Shown one piece after another: positions 49,427 to 57,666 of a stretch of DNA of 64,000 bases (position 1 is its first letter; every line of letters begins with the position of its first letter). This DNA is from JAKQDH01 sp029558835 (GTDB taxonomy: Bacteria > Planctomycetota > Phycisphaerae > UBA1845). The translations under genes and the position numbers were made by a program. The notes under the pieces are model-generated. The model had not been told where the DNA came from, ran no database searches, and was given only the letters and a program-made list of their open reading frames with translations. Location of the stretch: positions 62,001-126,000 of the forward strand of contig DAOQSN010000003.1 in NCBI GenBank assembly GCA_035356615.1, read 5' to 3'.

Positions 49427-50619
49427 GCATAGCTCGATCCGTCGCGCGGCTTGCCCGCACCCCGCTCGCGCGCGACGCGCGCGGCGTAACCGCTTTCCCG
49501 GAACGCCTGCAGCGGATCGGCGGGGAGCTTGCGTGCCCGGCGGTAATCGGCCAGCAGCGGCCGCACGTCCGTCTGATAGGCGTCCTTGAGAATCTGCTCC
49601 GCCTGCACGAGGTCGTCACAGGCGCGGGCCCGGGCCAGCGCGGCGTGGTCCACGAGCAGCGTCTTCGCCAGGTGTTCCTGCGCGGTCATGACCGTCTGGA
49701 TCATCGCCTCGATCTTCGGCTTGAGATTGTGCGACTGGTCCACCATGTAGGCGATATCCAGATCATGGCCGAGCTGAACCTCCGCCGCCGTAATCTCGTA
49801 CAGGATGCGGAACAACTGGTACGGGTCGATGCTCCCCATGGTGAGATCGTCGTCGGCGTACTTGCGGTCGTTGAAGTGGAAGCCGCCCAGCATGTCCTCG
49901 TCGATCAGGAACGCCACGATGTGCTCGATGTTGCAGCCGGGCAGGTGATGGCCGGTGTCCACGAGCACCTTCGCCTGCGGTCCGGCATGCCGGGCGAAGG
50001 CGCAGGCCATGCCCCAGTCGGCGATGTCCGTGTGGTAGAACGCCGGCTCGAACGGCTTGTACTCGATCAACATGCGCATGTCGCCGGGCAGGGCATCGTG
50101 CACGGCCCGCAAACCTTCGTGAAACCACTGCTTGCGCTGCCGGATGCTCGCTTGCCCGGGATAGTTGGTGCCGTCCGCAAACCAGAGGCTCAGCAGCCGG
50201 GAACCCACCGCGCGGCCGATCTCGATGCTGTCCAGAATATGCTGCACCGCGCGCCGGCGAATCTCCGGATCACGGTTGGCAAGCGACCCGAACTTGTAAC
50301 ATTGATCCTGGAACACGTTGGGGTTGATCGACCCGATGCGGATGCCGAGCTGCGCGGCCCGCGCCGCCAGCGCCTCCGGCTCCGTTCCCGGCGGGAAGTC
50401 CCACAACACATGGACGGCCACCGTGGGACAGCAACCCGTGTAGCGGTGGACCTCGGCGGCATCCGCCAGCTTCTCATCGATTGTGCGGGCGGCCGCGTCC
50501 TGCAGAAACTTGCCGAAGCGCGTGCCGGTGTCCGCATATCCCCAGGAGGGCGTCTCGATCTGAAACCGGTCCAGGCGCAGCCCCAGTGCTTGCTCGTCAA
50601 CACGCTGAGGGATACTCAT
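49423..50619 (-). CDS. rhaI: L-rhamnose isomerase (RhaI type)
   Basis: A 398-residue sugar isomerase converting L-rhamnose to L-rhamnulose, of the Pseudomonas-type RhaI (TIM-barrel) group rather than E. coli RhaA. Key segments: IGSINPNVFQDQCYKFGSLAN (about 101-121), SLWFADGTNYPGQ, IEYKPFEPAFYHTDIADWG with metal-ligand glutamate, VLVDTGHHLPGCNIEHIVA with metal-binding Asp/His, GGFHFNDRKYADDDLTMGSIDP. The start is ATG 50619 after GGAGGAAGTG; the frame extends upstream to 50766 but that part is Arg-rich and non-conserved. The last residues and stop fall in the edge of a dispersed repeat. Confidence 0.94.
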   Translation of the reverse strand: MSIPQRVDEQALGLRLDRFQIETPSWGYADTGTRFGKFLQDAAARTIDEKLADAAEVHRYTGCCPTVAVHVLWDFPPGTEPEALAARAAQLGIRIGSINPNVFQDQCYKFGSLANRDPEIRRRAVQHILDSIEIGRAVGSRLLSLWFADGTNYPGQASIRQRKQWFHEGLRAVHDALPGDMRMLIEYKPFEPAFYHTDIADWGMACAFARHAGPQAKVLVDTGHHLPGCNIEHIVAFLIDEDMLGGFHFNDRKYADDDLTMGSIDPYQLFRILYEITAAEVQLGHDLDIAYMVDQSHNLKPKIEAMIQTVMTAQEHLAKTLLVDHAALARARACDDLVQAEQILKDAYQTDVRPLLADYRRARKLPADPLQAFRESGYAARVARERGAGKPRDGSSYA

Positions 50620-50737
50620 CACTTCCTCCAACCGCGATCGACGGGCTCCTCCGGCACCGGCCGCCTTCGACTTCTCGGGGACACCCGGCGGCACCAAGCC
50701 GTACGCATTCCCCCTTGCCGTATGACGCGGCCGCCGG

Positions 50738-51346
50738 CTACGTACCCGAGCAGTCCTTGACCACAACGGCGGGATTGCCGGCCGCCACCACCATCGGCGG
50801 GATGTCCCGCGCGACCACGCTGCCGGCGCCGATCACGCTGCCGCGCCCGATCGTCACGCCGGGCAGCACGATGCAGTTGCAGCCCAGCCACACGTAGTCC
50901 TCGATGGTGATGGGCCTGCTGCTGCCCTTGGTGAAGATGCGATTCTCCACCTGGGGGAACGACACCTCGTGCCCGCTGCCATCGAAAATCTCGCAGTTGG
51001 CGGCGACCAGGCAGCGCTTCCCGATGGTGATGCGGTGGTACGCGTGGATGCACGAACCGTAAATCTGGCTCTGTTCTCCGATCACAATCTCAGCCCCGGG
51101 GCGATCGGCAAGGAGCTTGACGGGCGAGTGCATATTCACGTGGTAGCCGCGGTTGTCTGAACGCAGAAGCACTTCGTTTTCGAGAGTGATGTGCCCCCCA
51201 TTGCGGACTTCGATCATCGGGATGCCGGTGAGAATCACGCGACCCTTAATGGTCACGCCGCGGCGGTGACGCAGCACTGCCGGGTGGATGAACCGGCACC
51301 GCAGCAAGTCCCAGGCCTGCAGGGGACGAAACAGATACTCGCGCAC
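50738..51346 (-). CDS. Hexapeptide-repeat acyltransferase
   Basis: A 202-residue left-handed beta-helix acyltransferase of the maltose/galactoside O-acetyltransferase (Maa/NodL/LacA-like) group. Imperfect hexapeptide repeats run through the protein (for example GRVILTGIPMIEV, IVIGEQSQIYGSCIHAY, VWLGCNCIVLPGVTIGRGSVIGAGSVVARDIP). The conserved C-terminal motif PPMVVAAGNPAVVVKD follows. The catalytic His is probably in DGSGHEVSF. Expected to transfer an acetyl group from acetyl-CoA to a sugar or envelope glycan. It lies upstream of rhaI on the same strand; any link with rhamnose is conjectural. Confidence 0.88.
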   Translation of the reverse strand: MREYLFRPLQAWDLLRCRFIHPAVLRHRRGVTIKGRVILTGIPMIEVRNGGHITLENEVLLRSDNRGYHVNMHSPVKLLADRPGAEIVIGEQSQIYGSCIHAYHRITIGKRCLVAANCEIFDGSGHEVSFPQVENRIFTKGSSRPITIEDYVWLGCNCIVLPGVTIGRGSVIGAGSVVARDIPPMVVAAGNPAVVVKDCSGT

Positions 51347-51726
51347 AGGCTCCTCCGTTCGGGTCGGCGCGGCCCGGCGGCCCCCGACGCCAACCCACGG
51401 TACTGTCCACGTGGCGGTGCGCGAGGCTGCAAGGCAATCGAGCCGCGGGCTTCAGCCCACGGTGGTCGGATGCCTCCGCGCCGGCAGCAGCGCATACCGT
51501 TGACTACCGCGCAAGAAAGGAACGGTCAACCGCGAGGGGGCGGCAGCGAGCACGGCCCCCGGTGCTTGACCCCGGGGCGCCCGGGCTCCGCCGCAACATG
51601 CCCGCCTGTCTGCGGGCGGGCACGTCCGGCCCGGGCCCACGACCCCGCCGGTTCGCGTCGTGAAGGGGCCCCTGTCGAGCGGTCCGCCAGCCGCTCTTGC
51701 TCCGCGCCGCACGCGGCACGCCGGGA
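51347..51726. other. Gap without recognisable gene
   Basis: About 380 very GC-rich bases between the acyltransferase and the first C25 peptidase gene. Short frames on both strands show no family resemblance. CCCGCCTGTCTGCGGGCGGG near 51601 is a strong hairpin that could end transcription of the peptidase genes. Confidence 0.5.
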
Positions 51727-54246
51727 TCAACCGCCGGCCAGCAACTCCTCGAAGAGCACAAAGTCCATGAGATCGACATCGGCGTCGTTCTCCAGGTCCG
51801 CGCGGCCAAACGCCGTCGGGGTGCAGCCGCCGGGGGGAGTGGAGACGCCCGGCCCCGCCATGCAGGCGGCGAACACCGTGTAGTCGTTCATGTCCACGTC
51901 CCCATCGGTGTCCAAGTCACCCGGGCAGGGTCCGTAGGCGGAAAGATCGCTTGCCACGAAGTCCGACGGGTATCCGTTGCCGGCCGAGATGCCCACCACG
52001 GCCGCCACCGCGTCCACCTGCAGCCACGTAAAGCGAATCGTCCCGTCGAAGAACATCTCGACCTGGATGTTATTCGAGTTCGTGGTGTTGTATTCCGGAA
52101 CGCCAATGTAAGTGACCACGGCCCGGTCGCTCAGTTGCTGCCGACGGATGGTCCCGCCGCCCGGCTTGCTCAGGTCGTGATAGAGCGGCGACAGGCGCGG
52201 GATGGAGAAGTGCTCCGTGAGGGTCTCCGTCCAGTCATTGTCGGGTCCCGCAAACGTGATGTAGCCGTTATCGCAGATGTAGTACCCGCTGTACGACTGG
52301 CCGTAGGGCCCCACCCGGGCGCCCCCGGTCAGCGTCACGTTTTGACATGCGTCTTCCGCAAGGGTGACCAGGGTCCCACTGCTCGGGTCCACCGGGAAGG
52401 CAGTCGCGGGCACGGCGCACAACTGGTAGTAATTCCCCGAGCCGTCCGGTGCCAGCGTTATGCTGGAGTAGTCCAGGTCGAACGGGTGCCCCGACGTGAA
52501 CTGTTCGGTGAAGTAGTCCGCCTGCGCCATGGTGTGGAACCGGAACGCCGTCGAGTAACCGCCGGCGCCACAGGCGTTGCGCCCCGCCACGTGCCAGAAG
52601 TAGTCGGTGTCCGATTCCAGCATCTGGGCGACGACGTGGCTATTGCCGTCGACCTCGATCGCGTACACGACGGAACTGAACGCCGGGTCCGTCGCAATCT
52701 GGAGGTCGTAGTTCAACGCCTGCGGCAGCGTCTCCCACGTCAGGGTGGGTGTGCGCGAGACGTCCGAGGCATTGTGGGGCGGGCTGGTCAGGGTCACCGT
52801 TCCCGGCGGGCCGCTGGCAACGTGCAGTCCCAGCCGCGCGCCGCGCTGCAACGAAGGGGCAACTGCATTGAGGCGGATCTCGTATTGCCCCGGTGCCGCG
52901 CCCGCCAGGTTCCCGATGGTCAGGTGGGACGTGTACGGCGGCGGCAGCGAGTTCACGTCGAAACTCACGGTTGCCCCGGCAGGCACGCCCGCGGCACTGA
53001 GCGTAACCGCCTCGGTGAAAACCCCTGCTTCCTGGACCTCGATCACGTATACAGCTTCATTCGTGGGCGGCGAGCAGGTCCCCTGTGAAACGGGATCGAC
53101 CGCCAGATGGAACTCGTTGCGTTGCGGCAGCCGCAGGGCCGGGTCGCCCAGCAGGACGAACTCCTCCATGAAATTATGACAAACGGCAAGGTTGCTCGTC
53201 GGTTCGTGACTGTAGTTGCCGTCCCAGTTACCGTAGGTTTGCAGGAAACGGTACAGGCCGCGAAGATGCGCCGGACCCACCTCCCAGATGCCGTCGTCGA
53301 AAAACGCCGCGAAGAGGCCCTTCTCGTGATGGGTCGAGGGCTGCCACGCCTCGACGCTTCCCCAGTAGATGTAGGTCGAGGCGGAGATGTAGGCTGCCGA
53401 CCCTTTGTTGGCCTGCCGAATCCACGTCTCGCCGAAGCACTCGCTCTGGGTGTAATCGGAGGTGTTGCACGACCACCCGCACACCAACCCGTACAGCCCG
53501 GTGTTGCTCAGCGCCTGCACGTTTGACTGCGTGAACGAGGGTCCCCACCAGCCGCTGGCGCTGCTGTGCCCGTAGTAGACGACCCACAGGCAGCCGCTGT
53601 TCACCGCCGCCGTCACCTGCGCCGTGCCGCCGCCGGCGCTCTGGTAGACCTTGATCCCAGTGTACCCGTTGGGCGTGAAAACGTTGTCGATCACCCAGTT
53701 GTGCGTCAGGTCGGACATGCCCTGCGTATCGTTGTTGGCCAGAAAGGCTCCGCGCATCACGTAGTTGGGATCCGGGTACGCATCGAGTGCGCCCTCGACG
53801 TACCGGGTCTTGGTGACAACGTTCTGCAACTGCTGCACGGACGACACGGCCAGGCGGCCCACCGGGATGTCCGGATACCAGGCGACTCCCCCCGGCATGC
53901 ACCCGTACGGATGGTCCGTCGGGGCGGCCTTGTCACCGGTCCCGTTGAAGTAAGGGATCGTATTCGAAGTGGAGGTGAAGCCGCTGGTATCCCCGATCAG
54001 AACGATGTAACTGGGCGGATTGGACCCGTACCACAGACTCTCAATGTAGCTCTTGATCGTCGTGTTACTGGTGCCGGCCGGCACCACATAGGTCGCAACG
54101 CTCAGACCCGTGGCGGCGCGGTGAGTGGCCAGCTCCGTGAGGGGCGCCGACCCCGCATAATCAGGTGGCGTGACGATCAGGTAGTGCCCGCCCTCCGCCA
54201 CCGGCACCATGACGACCACCACGAGCAGCGTCACGAGCGTCCGCAC
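51727..54246 (-). CDS. Secreted C25 (gingipain-like) peptidase 1 with dockerin-like tail
   Basis: An 839-residue secreted cysteine peptidase homologue. The start is GTG 54246 after GGGGGGAG, giving MRTLVTLLVVVVMVPVAEGG as signal peptide. The C25 domain starts at once (GGHYLIVTPPDYAGSAPL), with NPPSYIVLIGDTSG, the catalytic-histidine region VVYYGHSSASGWW and the catalytic-cysteine region CGWSCNTSDYTQSECFGE. There follow an Ig-like domain (about 395-485), an FN3-like domain (HNASDVSRTPTLTWETLP) and a beta-rich domain with YYICDNGYITFAGPDNDW. The tail has two calcium-loop repeats, GDLDTDGDVDMNDYTVF and ADLENDADVDLMDFVLF. No C25 propeptide is present. It is likely exported and anchored or secreted through the tail. 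Confidence 0.88.
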   Translation of the reverse strand: MRTLVTLLVVVVMVPVAEGGHYLIVTPPDYAGSAPLTELATHRAATGLSVATYVVPAGTSNTTIKSYIESLWYGSNPPSYIVLIGDTSGFTSTSNTIPYFNGTGDKAAPTDHPYGCMPGGVAWYPDIPVGRLAVSSVQQLQNVVTKTRYVEGALDAYPDPNYVMRGAFLANNDTQGMSDLTHNWVIDNVFTPNGYTGIKVYQSAGGGTAQVTAAVNSGCLWVVYYGHSSASGWWGPSFTQSNVQALSNTGLYGLVCGWSCNTSDYTQSECFGETWIRQANKGSAAYISASTYIYWGSVEAWQPSTHHEKGLFAAFFDDGIWEVGPAHLRGLYRFLQTYGNWDGNYSHEPTSNLAVCHNFMEEFVLLGDPALRLPQRNEFHLAVDPVSQGTCSPPTNEAVYVIEVQEAGVFTEAVTLSAAGVPAGATVSFDVNSLPPPYTSHLTIGNLAGAAPGQYEIRLNAVAPSLQRGARLGLHVASGPPGTVTLTSPPHNASDVSRTPTLTWETLPQALNYDLQIATDPAFSSVVYAIEVDGNSHVVAQMLESDTDYFWHVAGRNACGAGGYSTAFRFHTMAQADYFTEQFTSGHPFDLDYSSITLAPDGSGNYYQLCAVPATAFPVDPSSGTLVTLAEDACQNVTLTGGARVGPYGQSYSGYYICDNGYITFAGPDNDWTETLTEHFSIPRLSPLYHDLSKPGGGTIRRQQLSDRAVVTYIGVPEYNTTNSNNIQVEMFFDGTIRFTWLQVDAVAAVVGISAGNGYPSDFVASDLSAYGPCPGDLDTDGDVDMNDYTVFAACMAGPGVSTPPGGCTPTAFGRADLENDADVDLMDFVLFEELLAGG

Positions 54247-54438
54247 CCATTCTCCCCCCTGCTCCCTGCATGTCGTTGCGTTCACGAGAATTCTCCTCCC
54301 CCACACAACAAATCCAGCGGTGCCCCGGCGCACCCGTCCTCTGGTGCGCCTGACTGCGGCCCTGATCCTCCGGTCTGAACTTGCCCTCCGTCATCTCGGC
54401 CATTGCCCACCGGACAGGCACCGGCCTTGACCGTGCGT

Positions 54439-57400
54439 TCACTCGCCCGTGAACAGCACCGCGAAGAGCAGGAAGTCACCTAAGTCCACGTCCCCGTCGC
54501 CATCAAGATCGGCTACGGCAAAATCATCCGTCGAGCAGCCCGGCGGGGGGGCAAACTGGCCCGGTCCGGCCAGGCAGGCAGCCCAGCTCTCGTAGTCGCT
54601 CCAGTCCACGTCCGCGTCCCCGTCAAAATCAGCCGGTCCGTACGGAATGCAGGCGCGCTCGTACACGTGCGCGCCGGGCGTCGTGCGGGTCAGCAGCAGC
54701 TCCGTCGGGTCACCCTGACTCGCACCCAGGCTGCCCACCCCGCCGAACATCCATCCCGCCGCGTCGAAGGCACCGTCGTTCCCCGTGTTGACGCCGGGCA
54801 GACGGTAGGAGTACCCCTCCGTGCACTCCCAGTCCTCCCCCGTCCCGTCGGTGCCGAAGACGCCGTAGATGTCCACCAGATGGGAGCCGTCGGCCGTGTC
54901 CGTGAGCAGGTAGCGATCATCGCCGTCCCCCAGCGGTACCGCCGTCTCAAAGCCCGGTTGCGTTCCATAGATGAACTGGTACGCGTTGGCGCACTCGCCG
55001 TTCTGTGTTGAGTTGATCACCAGCTTCTCGCCGGGCCCGATTACCACGCCGCTCAGGTCGATGTCCACGTCGACGTCCGCGCTGCCGTCCATCTGCACGA
55101 TCACACCGCCCTCGAAAAACGCGAACGGCTGCAAGCCGGTATTCGTGATCTCGATCCAGCGCGGACAACTGCCGCTTTCGGCGCCGTGGACCACCTCGCT
55201 GATCAGCAGGCACACCGAATCATACTCGAGGCACGGATCGGGATTGCAGCCCGTTCCCGCCCCGTGATACACCCCGCCCAGGCCCGCACACTGCCCCTCG
55301 GTGAGGACCGAGCACGCCTCCCCCACGCAGCAGGCGCCCGTAATCAGGTCTCCCTCGAACGTCACTTCACTCAGCATCATGTAGCGAGACGTCGTGAACT
55401 GCGCATCCTGCAGCGTCAGGGCCAGCGTGTCGCCGGTCATTCCCAGGTTGGAGAAAGTCGCCGCAAACGGCGCGTTATCCGGCGGGTCCGTCACCGGGAA
55501 CTGCACATTCACCCCGCCCATGTTGAGCGTCACGTGGGACGGCGGTACCACGCCGCCGCCGCCGCCCGAGTCGTCTACGTGGATGGTCACCGCATGGAGG
55601 TTCACGTTGCCGGCAAAGTGGAACGTGATGGTCGGCTGAATGGACTTCCAGCCCACATAGGGGAGGTTCGTACTGTTCCAGTGCTGGGTGGCCACCACGC
55701 CGTCCGTCAAGTCTCCCAACCCGCCGCTGAGCGGCGCGAGGGGGACGGTGTTGTTACCGCTGCCGTTGTACAGGTCATCGAAATAGCTGTAGGTCCCCGT
55801 TTCGCCGTTGAGCAGGTCATAACTTGTGGCCTGCAACACGCTGACGGTGCTGAACAGAAACGCCGAGCCGTAGCTGCCCTGTCCACAGGCATTGACGGCG
55901 CGCACGCGCCAGTAATAGGGAGTGGCCGGGTTGAGCGCCGTCGTCAGGGTGTGGCTCGTGCCCGTCACGCTGGCCGTGTAGACAACCGTGGCGAAACCCG
56001 GATCGGCGGCCACTTGCACGTCGTACCCGCTGGCTCCCGAGGAGGCCGTCCACACCAACTCCGGCTTCAGGGCGACGCCAGACGCCCCGTGGGGCGGGCT
56101 GCTCGGCGCCACCGGGTCCGGGATCCCGTGCGCTACGCGCAACACGACGTTCGTGGAGCGCTGCATCGAGGCCGAGGTGCCGGTGACCACGATGCTGTAC
56201 TCGCCGGCGGCCACGGCACCCAGGTTGCCTACGGTCAGCACCGATGTGAACGGTGGGGCCAGGCCGTTGACGGTGAAACCGGACGTTGCGCCCGCCGGCA
56301 GGCTGCTGGCGCCCAGCGTCACCGCCTCCGAGAAACTCCCCAGTTTTCCCACGTTGATCGTGTACTCGGCCGCCTGCGCCGGTGGGCAACAGAGTGCCTG
56401 CGTGGTCGGGTTGCTCGCCAACGTGAAGCCATTGGGCTGCGGCAGGCACAGGCTGGGGTCGCCCAGCAGCACGAACTCCTCAAGGAAGTCGTGGCAGTGG
56501 TCGAGGTTCTGCGCGGGCACATGCAGGTAGTTGCCGTCCCACTGCCCGTGCTCCCGCAGGAAACGATACAGGGCGGTCACCCACGCCGGACCGACCTGCC
56601 AGATGTCCTTCTCGAAGAACGACGCGAAGAAGGCCTTCTCCAGGACCGTGGACGGCATCCATTCCTCCGCGCTGCCCCAGTAAATGTAGTCGGAGGCGGA
56701 CAGGTACGCCGCCGCCCCCTTGTTCGCCGCTCGGATCCACGTCTCCCCGAAGCACTCGTCATAGCTGAAGTGCGCGGTGTTGCAGGACCAACCGCACACC
56801 AGCCCGTACAGGCCGGCGTTGCTCAGGGCATTCACGTTGTTCTGGTCGAACGCGGGTGCCCACCAGCCGGAGGAGCCGCTGTGCCCGTAGTAGACCGTCC
56901 ACAGGCATCCGTTATTGACGGCCGCCGTGACGTGCGCCGTGTTGCCTCCCTGGCTTTCATAAATCCTGATCCCCGTATACCCGCGCGGCGTCAAGTAGGT
57001 GTTAATGACCCAATCGTGGGTCGGGTCGGCCATGCCCTGAGTGCTGTTGTTGGCCAGGAACGCCCCGCGCGTCACGTACTCGGGATCGGAGAAGTTGCCC
57101 GCCTCCACGAACAGCGTTTTGTCCACGACGTTCTGCAACTGGGCCACCGAGGCCACCGCGAAGCGCCCCACGGGGATCGACGGGTACCAGCTCAGGCGGT
57201 CCGGCATGCAGCCGTAGGGCCAGTCGGTCGTGGCCCCCCGGCTGCCCGTACCGATGAAGTGGGGGATCGTATTGGACGTGGAAGAGGAGCCCGCCGTATC
57301 ACCCACAATCAGGATGAACTTGGGCTCCTGCAGGGTGTTCCACAGACTCACCACGTAGTTCCTGATGGCCGTGTTCGTCGTGCCGCTGGTCACCTGGTAG

Positions 57401-57603
57401 ACCGACACGGTGTAGCCTTGGGCGCTCTTGGCGTTGACGAACTGCGTCAGCGGCGCCGTATCGTTGTACGCCGGCGGGACGATGATCAGGTAGTTACCCC
57501 CCCGCTCCGGGGCACCGTGGCCGCTCGATACCACGAAGCCAAGAGTAAGCACCACCGCCAGAAGAGACCGGCGCCCCCGTTCCCTTGCCCTGTCATGCTG
57601 CAT
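54439..57603 (-). CDS. Secreted C25 (gingipain-like) peptidase 2 with LTD and dockerin-like tail
   Basis: A 1,054-residue secreted cysteine peptidase homologue. The signal peptide is about 1-31. The C25 domain begins GGNYLIIVPPAYNDTAPL, with PKFILIVGDTAG, catalytic region VYYGHSGSSGWW and cysteine region CGWSCNTAHFSYDECFGE. Then come an Ig-like domain, an FN3-like domain (HGASGVALKPELVWTAS) and a discoidin-like segment (about 600-745). The cysteine motif GACCVGEACSVLTEGQC...CNPDPC follows, then a lamin-tail-like domain (LLISEVVHGAESGSCPRWIEI) and the paired loops ADFDGDADVDWSDYESW and ADLDGDGDVDLGDFLLF. It lacks a C25 propeptide. Domain order from the lamin-tail part onward is shared with peptidase 3, but not with peptidase 1. 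Confidence 0.88.
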   Translation of the reverse strand: MQHDRARERGRRSLLAVVLTLGFVVSSGHGAPERGGNYLIIVPPAYNDTAPLTQFVNAKSAQGYTVSVYQVTSGTTNTAIRNYVVSLWNTLQEPKFILIVGDTAGSSSTSNTIPHFIGTGSRGATTDWPYGCMPDRLSWYPSIPVGRFAVASVAQLQNVVDKTLFVEAGNFSDPEYVTRGAFLANNSTQGMADPTHDWVINTYLTPRGYTGIRIYESQGGNTAHVTAAVNNGCLWTVYYGHSGSSGWWAPAFDQNNVNALSNAGLYGLVCGWSCNTAHFSYDECFGETWIRAANKGAAAYLSASDYIYWGSAEEWMPSTVLEKAFFASFFEKDIWQVGPAWVTALYRFLREHGQWDGNYLHVPAQNLDHCHDFLEEFVLLGDPSLCLPQPNGFTLASNPTTQALCCPPAQAAEYTINVGKLGSFSEAVTLGASSLPAGATSGFTVNGLAPPFTSVLTVGNLGAVAAGEYSIVVTGTSASMQRSTNVVLRVAHGIPDPVAPSSPPHGASGVALKPELVWTASSGASGYDVQVAADPGFATVVYTASVTGTSHTLTTALNPATPYYWRVRAVNACGQGSYGSAFLFSTVSVLQATSYDLLNGETGTYSYFDDLYNGSGNNTVPLAPLSGGLGDLTDGVVATQHWNSTNLPYVGWKSIQPTITFHFAGNVNLHAVTIHVDDSGGGGGVVPPSHVTLNMGGVNVQFPVTDPPDNAPFAATFSNLGMTGDTLALTLQDAQFTTSRYMMLSEVTFEGDLITGACCVGEACSVLTEGQCAGLGGVYHGAGTGCNPDPCLEYDSVCLLISEVVHGAESGSCPRWIEITNTGLQPFAFFEGGVIVQMDGSADVDVDIDLSGVVIGPGEKLVINSTQNGECANAYQFIYGTQPGFETAVPLGDGDDRYLLTDTADGSHLVDIYGVFGTDGTGEDWECTEGYSYRLPGVNTGNDGAFDAAGWMFGGVGSLGASQGDPTELLLTRTTPGAHVYERACIPYGPADFDGDADVDWSDYESWAACLAGPGQFAPPPGCSTDDFAVADLDGDGDVDLGDFLLFAVLFTGE

Positions 57604-57666
57604 GGTCCTCTCCCGCCTCTTGCACCTCGACTTGCCGCCGACGGGACATCGCGTCCCGCCGCGCTT

